Origin: Rhodospirillaceae bacterium
Lineage (GTDB): Bacteria > Pseudomonadota > Alphaproteobacteria > UBA8366 > GCA-2717185
NCBI GenBank assembly: GCA_018660965.1
Contig: JABJJH010000265.1
Span: 1-14,797, forward strand
DNA length: 14,797 nucleotides
Direction of reading: 5' to 3'
This document shows, piece after piece, positions 1 through 8,300 of this stretch; the first letter of the stretch is position 1, and each line of letters starts with the position of its first letter. The notes under the pieces are model-generated. The model made no database searches. It was not told where the DNA came from and worked only from the letters and a program-made list of their open reading frames with translations. The translations under genes and the position numbers were made by a program.

Positions 1-254
1 ACCGTGATGAAGTCGCTTTCGTAGACGTCCATGTAGGATTTACCGGCCATTTCCTTGATGTCGGCGCCCGCCGCGAAGGCCTTGTCGGACCCGGTGATGA
101 CGATGACGCAAATGTCGTCATCGGCTTCGAACGCGTCCAGCGCTTGCGCCAACTCCACGATCAACCCGGCGCACAACGCGTTCATCGCGTCGGGACGATT
201 AAGCGTGACGACGCCGATCTTGTCCTTTTTTTCGGCGATGATGAATTCGGTCAT
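1..254 (-). CDS. Enoyl-CoA hydratase/isomerase (crotonase family), N-terminal part only
   Basis: The reverse strand encodes the first 84 residues of a crotonase-fold protein; the rest lies beyond the left edge. It opens MTEFIIAEKKDKIGVVTLNR, the usual first strand and the LNRP/NAL segment (residues 18–27). It then reaches AFAAGADIKEM (residues 59–69), the oxyanion-hole loop that holds the acyl-CoA thioester carbonyl. Family members hydrate or isomerise enoyl-CoA esters in the cytoplasm. The catalytic Glu positions are outside the window, so hydratase versus isomerase cannot be decided. The ATG at 254–252 is supported by GGGGAG a few bases upstream. It is the third gene of the leftward mutM operon, 41 bases after the secreted-protein gene. 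Family assignment is firm; substrate is unknown. Confidence 0.93.
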   Translation of the reverse strand, partial: MTEFIIAEKKDKIGVVTLNRPDAMNALCAGLIVELAQALDAFEADDDICVIVITGSDKAFAAGADIKEMAGKSYMDVYESDFIT

Positions 255-269
255 GCTCGGCTCCCCAAA

Positions 270-303
270 TGGAATTTGTTGCTTCGTGGAATTTGTTACT
301 TCG
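270..303. repeat. 17-bp tandem duplication spanning a stop codon
   Basis: Two adjacent 17-base copies, 270–286 and 287–303, read TGGAATTTGTTGCTTCG and TGGAATTTGTTACTTCG. They differ at one base (G281 versus A298). The second copy contains the stop codon of the secreted-protein gene (296–298, TAA on the reverse strand). The same triplet in the first copy is CAA. The repeat fills most of the spacer before the enoyl-CoA hydratase start. Confidence 0.9.
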
Positions 304-679
304 GCGTCAGTTTAAACCGAACGACGAGACCGCCGTTGGATTCGCTAAGCGACAGAGTAAGCCGTTCGCCTTCGCGTTCGAAAGCAAGCGTTCCCGTGCG
401 GACCCATCCCAATTGCGGCAATGTGGATTGATAAAAATTCGTGACCGATTCGCGGGTGACCTGGTCGGTGACCGGGCCGGTGGCGACAGTTTCGACGATG
501 CGTCCGGCGGGTGTGTCGAAATTGACGCCGGATTCAGTATCCGCCGCCAACCCGGCGAAGAGCGGCACGTCGGTGACTCCGGGCAGGAATGAATCGGCGT
601 TTGCCGCGACCAATGGCGACATATGCGCCGCCAGCGCCAGCGTCACGGTGAACGCGATGAGTCTGGTTAAGGGTCTCAT
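296..679 (-). CDS. Small secreted/periplasmic protein of unknown function
   Basis: This encodes 127 residues. A basic start (MRPLTR) followed by a hydrophobic stretch to about residue 25 (LIAFTVTLALAAHMSPLVAA) looks like a Sec signal peptide, with likely cleavage near ANA at 26–28. No Cys is present, so it is not a lipoprotein. The mature part is about 100 residues. Its most patterned section is near residues 82–110: FYQSTLPQLGW, then FEREGERLTLSL, then a strand-rich end (GGLVVRFKLTPK). I do not recognise a named domain. It begins 18 bases after the mutM stop and precedes the enoyl-CoA hydratase, so it is probably cotranscribed with mutM; no strong Shine–Dalgarno is visible before its ATG. 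The compact size and export signal suggest a small periplasmic protein; no function is claimed. Confidence 0.85.
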   Translation of the reverse strand: MRPLTRLIAFTVTLALAAHMSPLVAANADSFLPGVTDVPLFAGLAADTESGVNFDTPAGRIVETVATGPVTDQVTRESVTNFYQSTLPQLGWVRTGTLAFEREGERLTLSLSESNGGLVVRFKLTPK

Positions 680-697
680 GGTCCGGTTGCTATACCA

Positions 698-1528
698 TTA
701 TCGTTGATGCGTTGCACAAAAGAATGTCGAGCGGCCCGATTGCGTGATTCGCTGGACGCGCCCGGCGCAGCTGTCCTTTGGGCAGGGCTCACCTTCACGG
801 CCATAAACGTTCCAGCGGTGCTGGAAGTACCCCAATTCCCCGGATGTCTGCACATAGTTCCGCAAGGATGACCCGCCCGCCTCAATCGCTTCGCCCAGCA
901 CCGCGCGAATGGCGGTGGTCAGCCGCTCCGCGCGCTTGCCGGGGATAGTGCGAGCGGCGCGCCGGGGCGATATGGCGGCGCGGTACAACGCTTCGCATAT
1001 ATAGATGTTGCCCAATCCCGCTACGGTTTTTTGATCAAGCAGCGCCGCCTTGATCGGCGTGCGCCGCCCCGTCAACGCCGCCGACAAGCTTTCGACGTTG
1101 AATTCGTTGCCCAGCGGTTCGGGACCCAGATCGCGCAGCATCCGGTGCTCGCCCAGCGTCGCCTGGGTCGACAGGTCGAAGAGCCCGAATCGGCGCGGGT
1201 CGCAGTAGCGGATGATCGTGCCCGCACCGGTAACGAAGTCGACGTGGTCGTGCGGACCGGGCGGCGGCGGGTTGTCGGTCAGGATCAACATCCGGCCCGA
1301 CATGCCCAAATGGCCGATGACGATTGTGCCGTTATCCAGGGTCATGAGCATGAATTTCGCGCGCCGGCCCACATGGGTCACGGTCCGGCCTTCAATCCGG
1401 GCGCAAAAATCTTCAGGAAACGGGAACCGTAAATTCGCACGGCGTTGCACGACCCGGGTGATCACCGCCCCTTCAAGGTGGGGCCGCAATCCGCGCACAA
1501 CGGTTTCGACTTCTGGAAGCTCTGGCAT
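698..1528 (-). CDS. mutM: Formamidopyrimidine-DNA glycosylase / AP lyase
   Basis: MutM (Fpg) excises 8-oxoguanine and formamidopyrimidines and then cleaves the abasic site by β,δ-elimination. The protein has 276 residues, normal for the family. The start is fixed at the Met before PELPEVETVV, because Pro2 must become the N-terminal Schiff-base nucleophile and Glu3 is catalytic; an upstream in-frame extension is therefore wrong. AAAGGG precedes this ATG. GRRAKF supplies the β-hairpin lysine (K58), GHLGMSGR (72–79) follows, and the helix-two-turn-helix is QKTVAGLGNIYICEALYRA (166–184). A C-terminal zinc finger carries the QSGRSTFF loop (263–270). Its ligands appear to be C249, C254, C271 and H274 (CX4C…CX2H) rather than the common CX2C…CX2C. 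It is divergent from ubiE across 74 bases. Confidence 0.98.
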   Translation of the reverse strand: MPELPEVETVVRGLRPHLEGAVITRVVQRRANLRFPFPEDFCARIEGRTVTHVGRRAKFMLMTLDNGTIVIGHLGMSGRMLILTDNPPPPGPHDHVDFVTGAGTIIRYCDPRRFGLFDLSTQATLGEHRMLRDLGPEPLGNEFNVESLSAALTGRRTPIKAALLDQKTVAGLGNIYICEALYRAAISPRRAARTIPGKRAERLTTAIRAVLGEAIEAGGSSLRNYVQTSGELGYFQHRWNVYGREGEPCPKDSCAGRVQRITQSGRSTFFCATHQR

Positions 1529-1602
1529 GTGAGCCCTTTGAGTGGTCAGACGGAGGGTGGGTCGTCCTAGCAAAGTTGCTGTGATTAGGCTATCGTCCCG
1601 GC

Positions 1603-2418
1603 ATGATTTCGCAAGACGATACATTGATTAATACGCTCGGGATTAAAACACCCGGGAATAAAACGCCTGAGGACAATCCCGGCGGCGAAACGGCCGATTT
1701 CGGATTTCGCCGCGTCGGACGCGCCGACAAGGCCGGTTTGGTCAAGGGTGTGTTCGACAGCGTCGCGACCCGTTACGACCTGATGAACGACCTTATGTCG
1801 GCGGGCGTGCATCGATTATGGAAAGCCGCGCTTATCGATCACCTGAAACCACGCGCGTCGATGCGGCTGCTGGACGTGGCGGGCGGCACGGGCGATATCG
1901 CGCTGCGGTTTCTGGACCATGGCGGCGAAGACGTCACGGTGTGCGACATCAATGCCGAAATGGTCCAGGCGGGCCGCGACAGGGCCATTGACCGGGGTGT
2001 TCTCGAGGGTGTGCGCTGGGTCGTTGGCGACGCCGAGACCTTACCGGTTCCCGACAATTCTTTTGACGCCTACACCATTGCGTTCGGTCTGCGAAATGTC
2101 ACCGATATCGACGCGGCCTTGTTGGAGGCCCGGCGTGTGTTGAAGCCCGGCGGTCGGTTTCTGTGTCTGGAGTTCAGCCATGTGGCGCTGCCGGGGCTGG
2201 CGTCGTTGTACGACCGATATTCCTTCGAGGTGGTACCGCGCTTGGGACGGTGGGTGGCCCGGGATGAAGGGGCTTACGCCTATCTTATCGAAAGCATCCG
2301 CCGGTTTCCCGATCAGGCAGCCCTGGTCGCGCGCATGACCGCCGCCGGTCTGGCGCGCGCATCCGTGCAAAACCTGTCCGGTGGAATCGTGGCGATCCAT
2401 TCGGCGTGGCGGATATAG
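1603..2418 (+). CDS. ubiE: Demethylmenaquinone/2-methoxy-6-polyprenyl-1,4-benzoquinol C-methyltransferase
   Basis: UbiE is the SAM-dependent C-methyltransferase of ubiquinone (and menaquinone) synthesis. The 271-residue protein contains the family's opening block: FGFRRVGRADKAGLVKGVFD at 33–52 and RYDLMNDLMSAGVHRLWK at 57–74. SAM-binding motif I is LLDVAGGTGDIALRF (89–103), the acidic ribose contact follows in CDIN (114–117), then GDAETLP (142–148), FGLRNV (161–166) and LKPGGRFLCLEFS (180–192). The end, SGGIVAIHSAWR (259–270), matches the usual UbiE C-terminus. A leader of about 30 unconserved residues makes it slightly longer than the common 250. The ATG at 1603 has no clear Shine–Dalgarno, and an in-frame TTG at 1624 is an alternative. 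UbiB follows 48 bases downstream, probably in one transcript. Confidence 0.96.
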   Translation: MISQDDTLINTLGIKTPGNKTPEDNPGGETADFGFRRVGRADKAGLVKGVFDSVATRYDLMNDLMSAGVHRLWKAALIDHLKPRASMRLLDVAGGTGDIALRFLDHGGEDVTVCDINAEMVQAGRDRAIDRGVLEGVRWVVGDAETLPVPDNSFDAYTIAFGLRNVTDIDAALLEARRVLKPGGRFLCLEFSHVALPGLASLYDRYSFEVVPRLGRWVARDEGAYAYLIESIRRFPDQAALVARMTAAGLARASVQNLSGGIVAIHSAWRI

Positions 2419-2466
2419 CGCTCGATATGATGTCCGTCGAAACTTCGCCGCCAAGGTAAACATAAG

Positions 2467-4026
2467 ATGTTTACGGCCCTAACCAGTCTTGCGCGACTGT
2501 TTCGCATTGCCCGAACGCTCGCCGAATACGATGCGCTGTTTCCCCTGGAGCGGCTGGGCGTCGCGCCGGGGCTTGTCGGTCTGGCCCGGCTGCTGGGCCG
2601 GATGTTTGCATCTTCGACCGCCAAGCAAAATGCGGACGGGCGGCCCGGCCAGCGCCTGGCCAAGGCGTTCGAGGCGCTGGGGCCAAGTTTCATTAAACTG
2701 GGCCAGGCGCTGTCGGTTCGCTCCGATTTGGTCGGCGAGGACATCGCCGCCGACCTGTCCGCCTTGCAGGACAACCTGCCGCCGTTTTCCGGGGCCGAGG
2801 CGCGGGACATTATCGAGGCGGAACTGGGCGAACCGGTGTCGCATTATTTTTCTCATTTCGAAGACGCACCGGTCGCCGCGGCGTCAATTGCGCAGGTTCA
2901 TTTCGCGGTAACGACCGATGGCGACACGGTTGCGGTGAAAGTGTTGCGCCCCGGCGTCGAGGCGCGGTTTCGCCGTGATATCGACCTGGCGTTATGGCTG
3001 GCGCGCATGGTCGAACGCACCCGCCCCGCCCTGCGGCGCCTGCGCCCCGTGGAAGTGGTGCGAACCTTTGAGGAATCCGTGAATACGGAAATGGATTTGC
3101 GCCTGGAAGCGGCGGCCGCGTCGGAGCTCGCCGATAATTTCAAGGACGACCCCCATTTCAGGACGCCGAGTGTCGATTGGATACGAACCGCGCAACGCGT
3201 TCTGACCCTGGAACGAATTAGCGGTGTTCGAATCGACGATGTCGAGGGGCTGAAACAAGTGGGCGAGACAGTGGGGTTCGAGCTGCGCGATATCCTGCGC
3301 CATGCCGCCGAGGCGTTCTTTAATCAGGTTTTCCGGGACGGCTTTTTTCACGCCGACATGCACCCCGGAAACATGTTCGTCGCCCCGGATGGAACGCTAC
3401 GGCCCGTCGATTTCGGCATCATGGGGCGCCTCGACCGAAAGACCCGATATTATCTGGCCGATATGTTGACCGGATTTCTGAATCGGGACTATCGGCGCGT
3501 CGCGGAGGTTCATTTCGAGGCCGGATATGTCCCCCGGGACAAATCCGTCGATGGATTCACCCAGGCGGTTCGCGCCATCGGCGAGCCGATTCTGGGTCGG
3601 CCCCTGCACGAAATTTCACTGGCCCGGTTGTTGGCGCAATTGTTCCAGGTCACGGAAACTTTCGAAATGGAAACGCAACCCCAACTATTGTTGTTGCAGA
3701 AAACGATGCTGGTCGCCGAAGGCGTCGGGCGCATGATCGACCCGGACGTCAATATGTGGCTGCTGGCCCAGCCGATGATCGAAACATGGATGCGGGAGAA
3801 CCGGGGACCGGAGGCGCGGCTGCGTGATGTGGTTGACGACACGATGTCGCGGTTGGAGAATTTACCCCGGTTGATGACCCGTGCGGAGGCGGTTGTCGAC
3901 GCCCTTTCGGATGGCGTTGCGCGCAAAGGCGCTGGTGGCAGGCCAGAATTCAGGGGCCGGCAATCGCGATGGGTCGTACAATGTTTGATTTTGATCGCGC
4001 TCATCGCACTCATAAGCCAAATATAA
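2467..4026 (+). CDS. ubiB: UbiB-type ABC1/ADCK atypical kinase, ubiquinone biosynthesis accessory factor
   Basis: UbiB is a membrane-anchored atypical kinase/ATPase needed for ubiquinone synthesis, thought to help handle lipophilic intermediates. This 519-residue copy has all family hallmarks: the KxGQ motif in SFIKLGQALSVRSDL (74–87), the Ala-rich loop AAASIAQVH (137–145) that replaces the kinase Gly-rich loop, the ATP-site lysine in VAVKVLRPG (K158), the acidic NTEMDLRLEA segment (206–215), the loop FHADMHPGN (294–302), and the metal-binding VDFG (314–317). A hydrophobic C-terminal helix (about 501–519, WVVQCLILIALIALISQI) is the membrane anchor, ending almost at the stop codon. AAGGT precedes the ATG. 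It follows ubiE in the same direction. The coaBC and dut genes often found after ubiB in related bacteria are absent here. Confidence 0.97.
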   Translation: MFTALTSLARLFRIARTLAEYDALFPLERLGVAPGLVGLARLLGRMFASSTAKQNADGRPGQRLAKAFEALGPSFIKLGQALSVRSDLVGEDIAADLSALQDNLPPFSGAEARDIIEAELGEPVSHYFSHFEDAPVAAASIAQVHFAVTTDGDTVAVKVLRPGVEARFRRDIDLALWLARMVERTRPALRRLRPVEVVRTFEESVNTEMDLRLEAAAASELADNFKDDPHFRTPSVDWIRTAQRVLTLERISGVRIDDVEGLKQVGETVGFELRDILRHAAEAFFNQVFRDGFFHADMHPGNMFVAPDGTLRPVDFGIMGRLDRKTRYYLADMLTGFLNRDYRRVAEVHFEAGYVPRDKSVDGFTQAVRAIGEPILGRPLHEISLARLLAQLFQVTETFEMETQPQLLLLQKTMLVAEGVGRMIDPDVNMWLLAQPMIETWMRENRGPEARLRDVVDDTMSRLENLPRLMTRAEAVVDALSDGVARKGAGGRPEFRGRQSRWVVQCLILIALIALISQI

Positions 4027-4270
4027 GCTCTTGAATTTATATGAAAAATTTGAACTTTCCGGACAGCGGGACCTCAAAAACTACCTATGAAGATTTTCGG
4101 GGCAAAATCACGGGACTATATTCGCTTTGCGGAAAGATAAACTGCAATTTTAGTTAAACATTTGTAAATTTTTGCCCTGCAAGCTTGCACGGCTCGACAT
4201 GGCGGCGCCCATGGGGCAGATTGCGCGCGCGCAGGGAAGCGCAAATAACGAAAACGAAAGGACATGACAT
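4027..4270. other. AT-rich intergenic region with two palindromes (ubiB–parvulin gap)
   Basis: These 244 bases hold no ORF I would defend. The first 150 or so are clearly AT-richer than the flanking genes, with several A and T runs, and no GC-rich stem followed by a T tract is evident for ubiB. The last 90 are GC-rich again. Two perfect 12-bp palindromes stand out: TGCAAGCTTGCA (4178–4189) and the alternating TGCGCGCGCGCA (4222–4233). The parvulin Shine–Dalgarno AAAGGA lies at 4257–4262. The region most likely holds the promoter for the genes that follow. I could not pick out a convincing −35/−10 pair. Confidence 0.5.
4178..4189. promoter_or_regulatory. 12-bp perfect palindrome, possible operator
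   Basis: TGCAAGCTTGCA equals its own reverse complement. It lies at the border between the AT-rich and GC-rich parts of the gap, about 80 bases before the parvulin start codon, a reasonable place for a repressor site. Only one copy was seen and no regulator gene is nearby, so the role is a guess. Confidence 0.25.
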
Positions 4271-4591
4271 ATGTCGGATCAAGTAGAAGCCTCGCACATT
4301 CTCATCATGCATGCGGGCTCGGAACGCTCCTCCGCGACGCGTACCCAGGAAGAAGCATTAACGCTGATTGGCGAAATTAAAACCGAACTGGATGGCGGCG
4401 GGGATTTCGCCGCGCTGGCCAAAACCCACTCGGATTGTCCGTCGTCGAATGATGGCGGCTCCTTGGGGTCGTTCGGGCGTGGGGCGATGGTGCCGGAATT
4501 TGAAGCGGCCGCGTTCTCGTTGGAGACGGGCGCCAACAGCGATGTCGTGGAAACAGCGTTCGGGTATCATCTTATTCAACGCACGGGCTGA
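4271..4591 (+). CDS. Single-domain parvulin peptidyl-prolyl cis-trans isomerase, Pin1-like
   Basis: This 106-residue protein is one complete parvulin domain with no signal peptide, so it should act in the cytoplasm on proline-containing proteins. Visible features are the first-strand His in EASHILI (H9), DFAALAKTHSDCPSS (45–59) with the active-site Cys C56, the GGSLGSFGRG turn (62–71), the hydrophobic proline pocket MVPEF (M73, F77), and the closing FGYHLIQRTG with H100. It differs from the minimal E. coli PpiC type: a Pin1-like loop, MHAGSERSSATRTQEEAL (13–30), sits between the first strand and first helix. In human Pin1 this loop carries the phosphate-binding basic residues. By my alignment only R19 remains, with M13 and E18 at the others. 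AAAGGA lies 8 bases before the ATG. Confidence 0.92.
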   Translation: MSDQVEASHILIMHAGSERSSATRTQEEALTLIGEIKTELDGGGDFAALAKTHSDCPSSNDGGSLGSFGRGAMVPEFEAAAFSLETGANSDVVETAFGYHLIQRTG

Positions 4592-4684
4592 ACGGCGGCG
4601 CCAAAGTTCATTGCGGAAGCGTGTCGGGACGGTTTTCATCAAAATCAGTGCGATGAGCCGTTCTCCACGTGATGGGAACAAGCC

Positions 4685-5209
4685 ATGGTCACCACCGCCG
4701 ACCGGCGAATGTTGTCAAAGCTTCGGGTCCTTGTCGTGGACGACCAGGACATGTTGGCGCTGCTTGTGCCTTTTCTACAGGATATCGACGTGCGGAAGAT
4801 TTACCGCGCGACGGATGGCGTGACCGCAATCGAGATGATGAACACGCTGAGACCGGGTGTTCAGATGGTGATTTGCGACTGGGATATACCGAAACGAAAC
4901 GGTCTCGACGTTTTGAAACACGTTCGTCGGAATTTTGTCGATATTCCGTTCGTCATGTTGGCCGGGCAAGTCACCGCCGAAGCGTTAGCGGCGGCGCAAA
5001 GTGAAGGGGTCACCGCATATTTGGCGAAACCGTTTAATGTCGTGACCCTGCAGGAACGGGTAATCGCCACGGCGCGGGCCCATTACGACCCGAAACCCCA
5101 GGAAAAGGACGCCCAACCTGTGGACGTCCAACGTGCGCAAGCCGACGCCCTGGAGTCCGAACTGGCGGTTGAAGACGCCGAAACGGCGGACGACGCCTGG
5201 GATATATAG
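4685..5209 (+). CDS. Single-domain CheY-like response regulator with acidic C-terminal tail
   Basis: This is a 174-residue receiver protein with no DNA-binding or enzymatic output domain. The receiver spans about 11–132: RVLVVDDQD gives the acidic pair D19/D20, CDWDIP the phosphoacceptor D65, and AYLAKPF the switch aromatic Y112 and the invariant K115. The usual Thr/Ser (CheY T87) is A93, in FVMLAGQ, a real departure from the family. After residue 133 comes a charged tail of about 40 residues (PKPQEKDAQ…, ending DDAWDI) with many Asp and Glu, probably disordered. The partner kinase is not in the window. It probably works by protein–protein contact, as stand-alone receivers do. GGGAA lies 8 bases before the ATG; an internal ATG at 4709 is also possible. 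It sits 93 bases after the parvulin gene. Confidence 0.93.
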   Translation: MVTTADRRMLSKLRVLVVDDQDMLALLVPFLQDIDVRKIYRATDGVTAIEMMNTLRPGVQMVICDWDIPKRNGLDVLKHVRRNFVDIPFVMLAGQVTAEALAAAQSEGVTAYLAKPFNVVTLQERVIATARAHYDPKPQEKDAQPVDVQRAQADALESELAVEDAETADDAWDI

Positions 5210-5345
5210 TGACACGCCGACGGTGCGACAAAAAAAGTAAGCACTTCTTCATACGACAAGCGTAAATTAACAGGCTTGAACAGCGATGCGCCTGAAAACG
5301 GCAGGTTCGCTGTGGTTGTGAGCAATGATGGATGGAGCGGTCGCC
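5210..5345. other. Intergenic region before the glutamate dehydrogenase gene
   Basis: These 136 bases separate the receiver gene from the preferred dehydrogenase start. They include an A7 run just after the receiver stop codon and an AT-rich stretch around 5228–5275, the likeliest place for a promoter. I found no clear stem followed by a T run and no convincing −35/−10 pair. Two in-frame ATG codons at 5325 and 5328 lie here and would lengthen the dehydrogenase by seven residues. Confidence 0.35.
5334..5337 (+). promoter_or_regulatory. Shine–Dalgarno GGAG that favours the 5346 start
   Basis: GGAG lies 8 bases before the third in-frame ATG (5346), ideal spacing. No comparable purine-rich site precedes the earlier ATG codons at 5325 and 5328. 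This is the reason for choosing the 1600-residue form of the dehydrogenase. Confidence 0.6.
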
Positions 5346-8300
5346 ATGGCGAGCCGGACGGAAAAACAAAAGACCGACCTTGTTGACATCGTTATCGACC
5401 GGATCGAGTCAAAAATGTCGGACAAGAAGGCGGTGCTGGCGAGAGCGTTCGCGCAGGGGTTTTTCGCGAATGTCGCCGCTGACGATCTGGTCTTGCAGGA
5501 CCCGGACGACTTGTACGGCGCGACCATGTCCTTGTTTAACTTCGGGGCCAATCGGGCGGACGGTGAAATATTGCTTCGCGCCTTTAATCCTCGCCGCGAA
5601 CAACATGGCTGGCGCAGCCCGCACACCATCATCGAAATCGTACATGACGATATGCCGTTTCTGGTCGATTCCGTGACCATGGAACTGAACCGGCGCGGGC
5701 TCGCGGTTCATCTGGTGGTTCATCCCGTGTTTTCGACGTCCCGAAACGACAAAGGGCGGATGATTGCGGTGGATGTCGCGGGCGCGGGCGTTCGCGAATC
5801 CCATATGCATATTGAAGTCGACGAGCAGCATGACGATGCGGCGCTCGGGGCGATTGAGGCCGGGCTCGCGGCGTCGTTGGGCGACAACCGCGCCGCTGTC
5901 GAGGATTGGGAGCCCATGCGGGGGCTGTTGCAGGACATTATTTCGGAAATAAAAGCGGCGCCGCCGAAATTGCCAAAGGCGGAAATCAGCGAGGGTCTGG
6001 CGTTTCTGCAGTGGCTTTATGACGATCATTTCACGTTTCTGGGTTACCGCGACCTGACGTTCTCGGGCAAGGGCAAGAATGCGAAAATGACGCCCAGCAT
6101 GGGAATGGGCGTTCTGCGCGATGACGCGTTCGCATTGTTCGAGGGGTTGCGGAACCTTGGTGCGCAAACCCCCGATGTGCAGGCTTTTGTTCGCGAACCG
6201 AAACTATTGCTGATCACCAAAGGCAGTCGGCTGTCCACCGTTCATCGCAGTGTGCCGTTGGATACCATTGGGATCAAACGCTTTGGACCTTCCGGCAAGA
6301 TTGTCGGCGAGCGGCTGTTCGCGGGCTTGTTCACTTCCGCCGCCTATAGCGAAACGCCCCGTAAAATCCCGTTGTTGCGCCGGAAAGTCGAAACGGTGAT
6401 GAAACAGTCCGGGTATGGCGCGACCAGTCATGACGGCAAAGCGTTGATGCATGTATTGGAGGACTATCCGCGTGACGAGTTGTTCCAGACGCCGCTGGAC
6501 GATTTGACACAAATTACGCGGGGCATCGTGCATTTGCAGGAACGCCAGCGCACCGCATTGTTTCTGCGTCTCGATCCGTATGAACGTTATGTGTCGGCCA
6601 TTGTCTTCCTGCCCCGCGACCGGCTGGATACGATGTTGCAGCGAAAATTCGAAACGATACTGGCGGACGCCCTCAATGGCGAAGTCCAGGCCGGTTACGC
6701 CCATGTAACCGACGAACCATTGGGCCGACTCCATTTCGTCATCAAGACGACACCCGGCGCCATCCCGAATTACGACCTCAAGGATATCGAGGCGCGGTTG
6801 ATCGAAGCGGGGCGAAGCTGGGGCGACCGGTTGAAGTCGGCCCTGGTGGAACACCATGGCGAAGCGCGCGGCAGTACGCTGTTCAACGCCTTTGGCGACT
6901 CCTTCCCGACCAATTACCGCGAACGGTATAGCGCGCGAACCGCCGTCTATGACTGTGTCCGGATGGAGGCGGCGCTGGAGTCCGGCGCGCTCGGCATGAA
7001 TTTGTACCGGCCCATCGAGGCGGACGACAACGCGCTGTCCTTTAAAATCTACAACGCCGGAGATAACGTCGCCTTGTCCGACATCATGCCGATGCTGGAA
7101 AACATGGGGCTGAAGGTGATGGCGGAAGATTCGTTCACCGTTACGCCTCACCGCGTCAAGCAACCGATTCGCATTCATGATTTCGCGCTGGTGACGGGCG
7201 ATGGCGCCGCTGTTGATTACGGCGCGGTCCGCGATGTGTTTCACGATAGTTTCGCCCGGGTCTGGCGCGGCGATATCGAAGACGACGGGTTCAACCGGTT
7301 GGTGCTGTGCGCGCGGCTGAGCTGGCGCGAAGTGGTGTTGATCCGAGCGTTCGCGAAGTTTCTGCGCCAGGCGCAAATCCCCTTTAGCCAAGCCTATATG
7401 GAAGAAACGCTGGCGGCTTATCCCGACTTGACCCGGTTGCTGGTGCGCCTGTTTGGGTTGCGGCTCGACCCTGAATTCGACGGCGACCGTGATGGGCTGG
7501 AAGGCACGTTGGGCGCCGCGATTGAACAGACGTTCGATTCGGTCGCCAATCTCGACGAGGATCGCATCCTGCGGCGGTTTTTCAATTTGATCGATTCGAC
7601 CCTGCGCACGAATTTTTTCTGCACGAACGCCAATGGTGAACCGGAAATGACGGTGGCGTTCAAATTCGACAGCCGGGCGCTCGATGAATTGCCGCTGCCG
7701 AAACCGATGCGAGAAATCTGGGTGTATTGCCCGCGATTCGAAGCGGTGCATCTTCGGTTCGGTCTGGTCGCGCGGGGCGGGTTGCGCTGGTCCGACCGGC
7801 GCGAGGACTTCCGCACGGAAATCCTCGGCCTGGTGAAGGCGCAACAGGTCAAGAACGCCGTCATCGTTCCGGTTGGTTCCAAGGGCGGCTTCGTGTTGAA
7901 GAAGGCGCCGCAGGACCGAGATGGTTTTCAGGAAGAAGGCGTCGCCTGTTACAAACTGTTCATGCGCGCGATGTTGAGCATTACGGACAACATCGTCACC
8001 GGCGCCATCGCGCCCCCGGACCAGGTGGTGCGGCGCGACGGCGACGACCCGTATCTGGTGGTCGCGGCGGACAAGGGAACCGCGACGTTTTCCGATATCG
8101 CCAACGCCGAGGCCATAGATCACGGGTTTTGGCTGGGCGACGCGTTCGCGTCGGGCGGTTCGGTCGGATACGACCACAAGAAAATGGCGATCACCGCACG
8201 CGGCGCCTGGGAATCGGTTATGCGGCATTTCCGCGAACGCGACCATGACACCCAGACCCAGGACTTTACCGTGGTCGGGTGCGGCGATATGTCGGGCGAT

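Noticed and set aside
1529..1602. Shared promoter between mutM and ubiE
   Set aside because: Promoters must lie here or nearby, but no −35/−10 pair stood out on either strand, so no site is listed.
1529..1624. Upstream in-frame extension of mutM by 32 residues
   Set aside because: MutM needs Pro directly after the initiator Met for catalysis, so the start must be at 1528. The extension would also cross the ubiE start.
4592..4684. Possible hairpin between the parvulin and receiver genes (CGG…CATC…GATG…CCG)
   Set aside because: The arms are short and bulged, the loop is long, and no T run follows.
5210..5240. Possible terminator after the receiver gene, with an A7 run
   Set aside because: The candidate stem (around GCC-GAC-GGT) has too few matched pairs, and the run is A rather than T on the sense strand.
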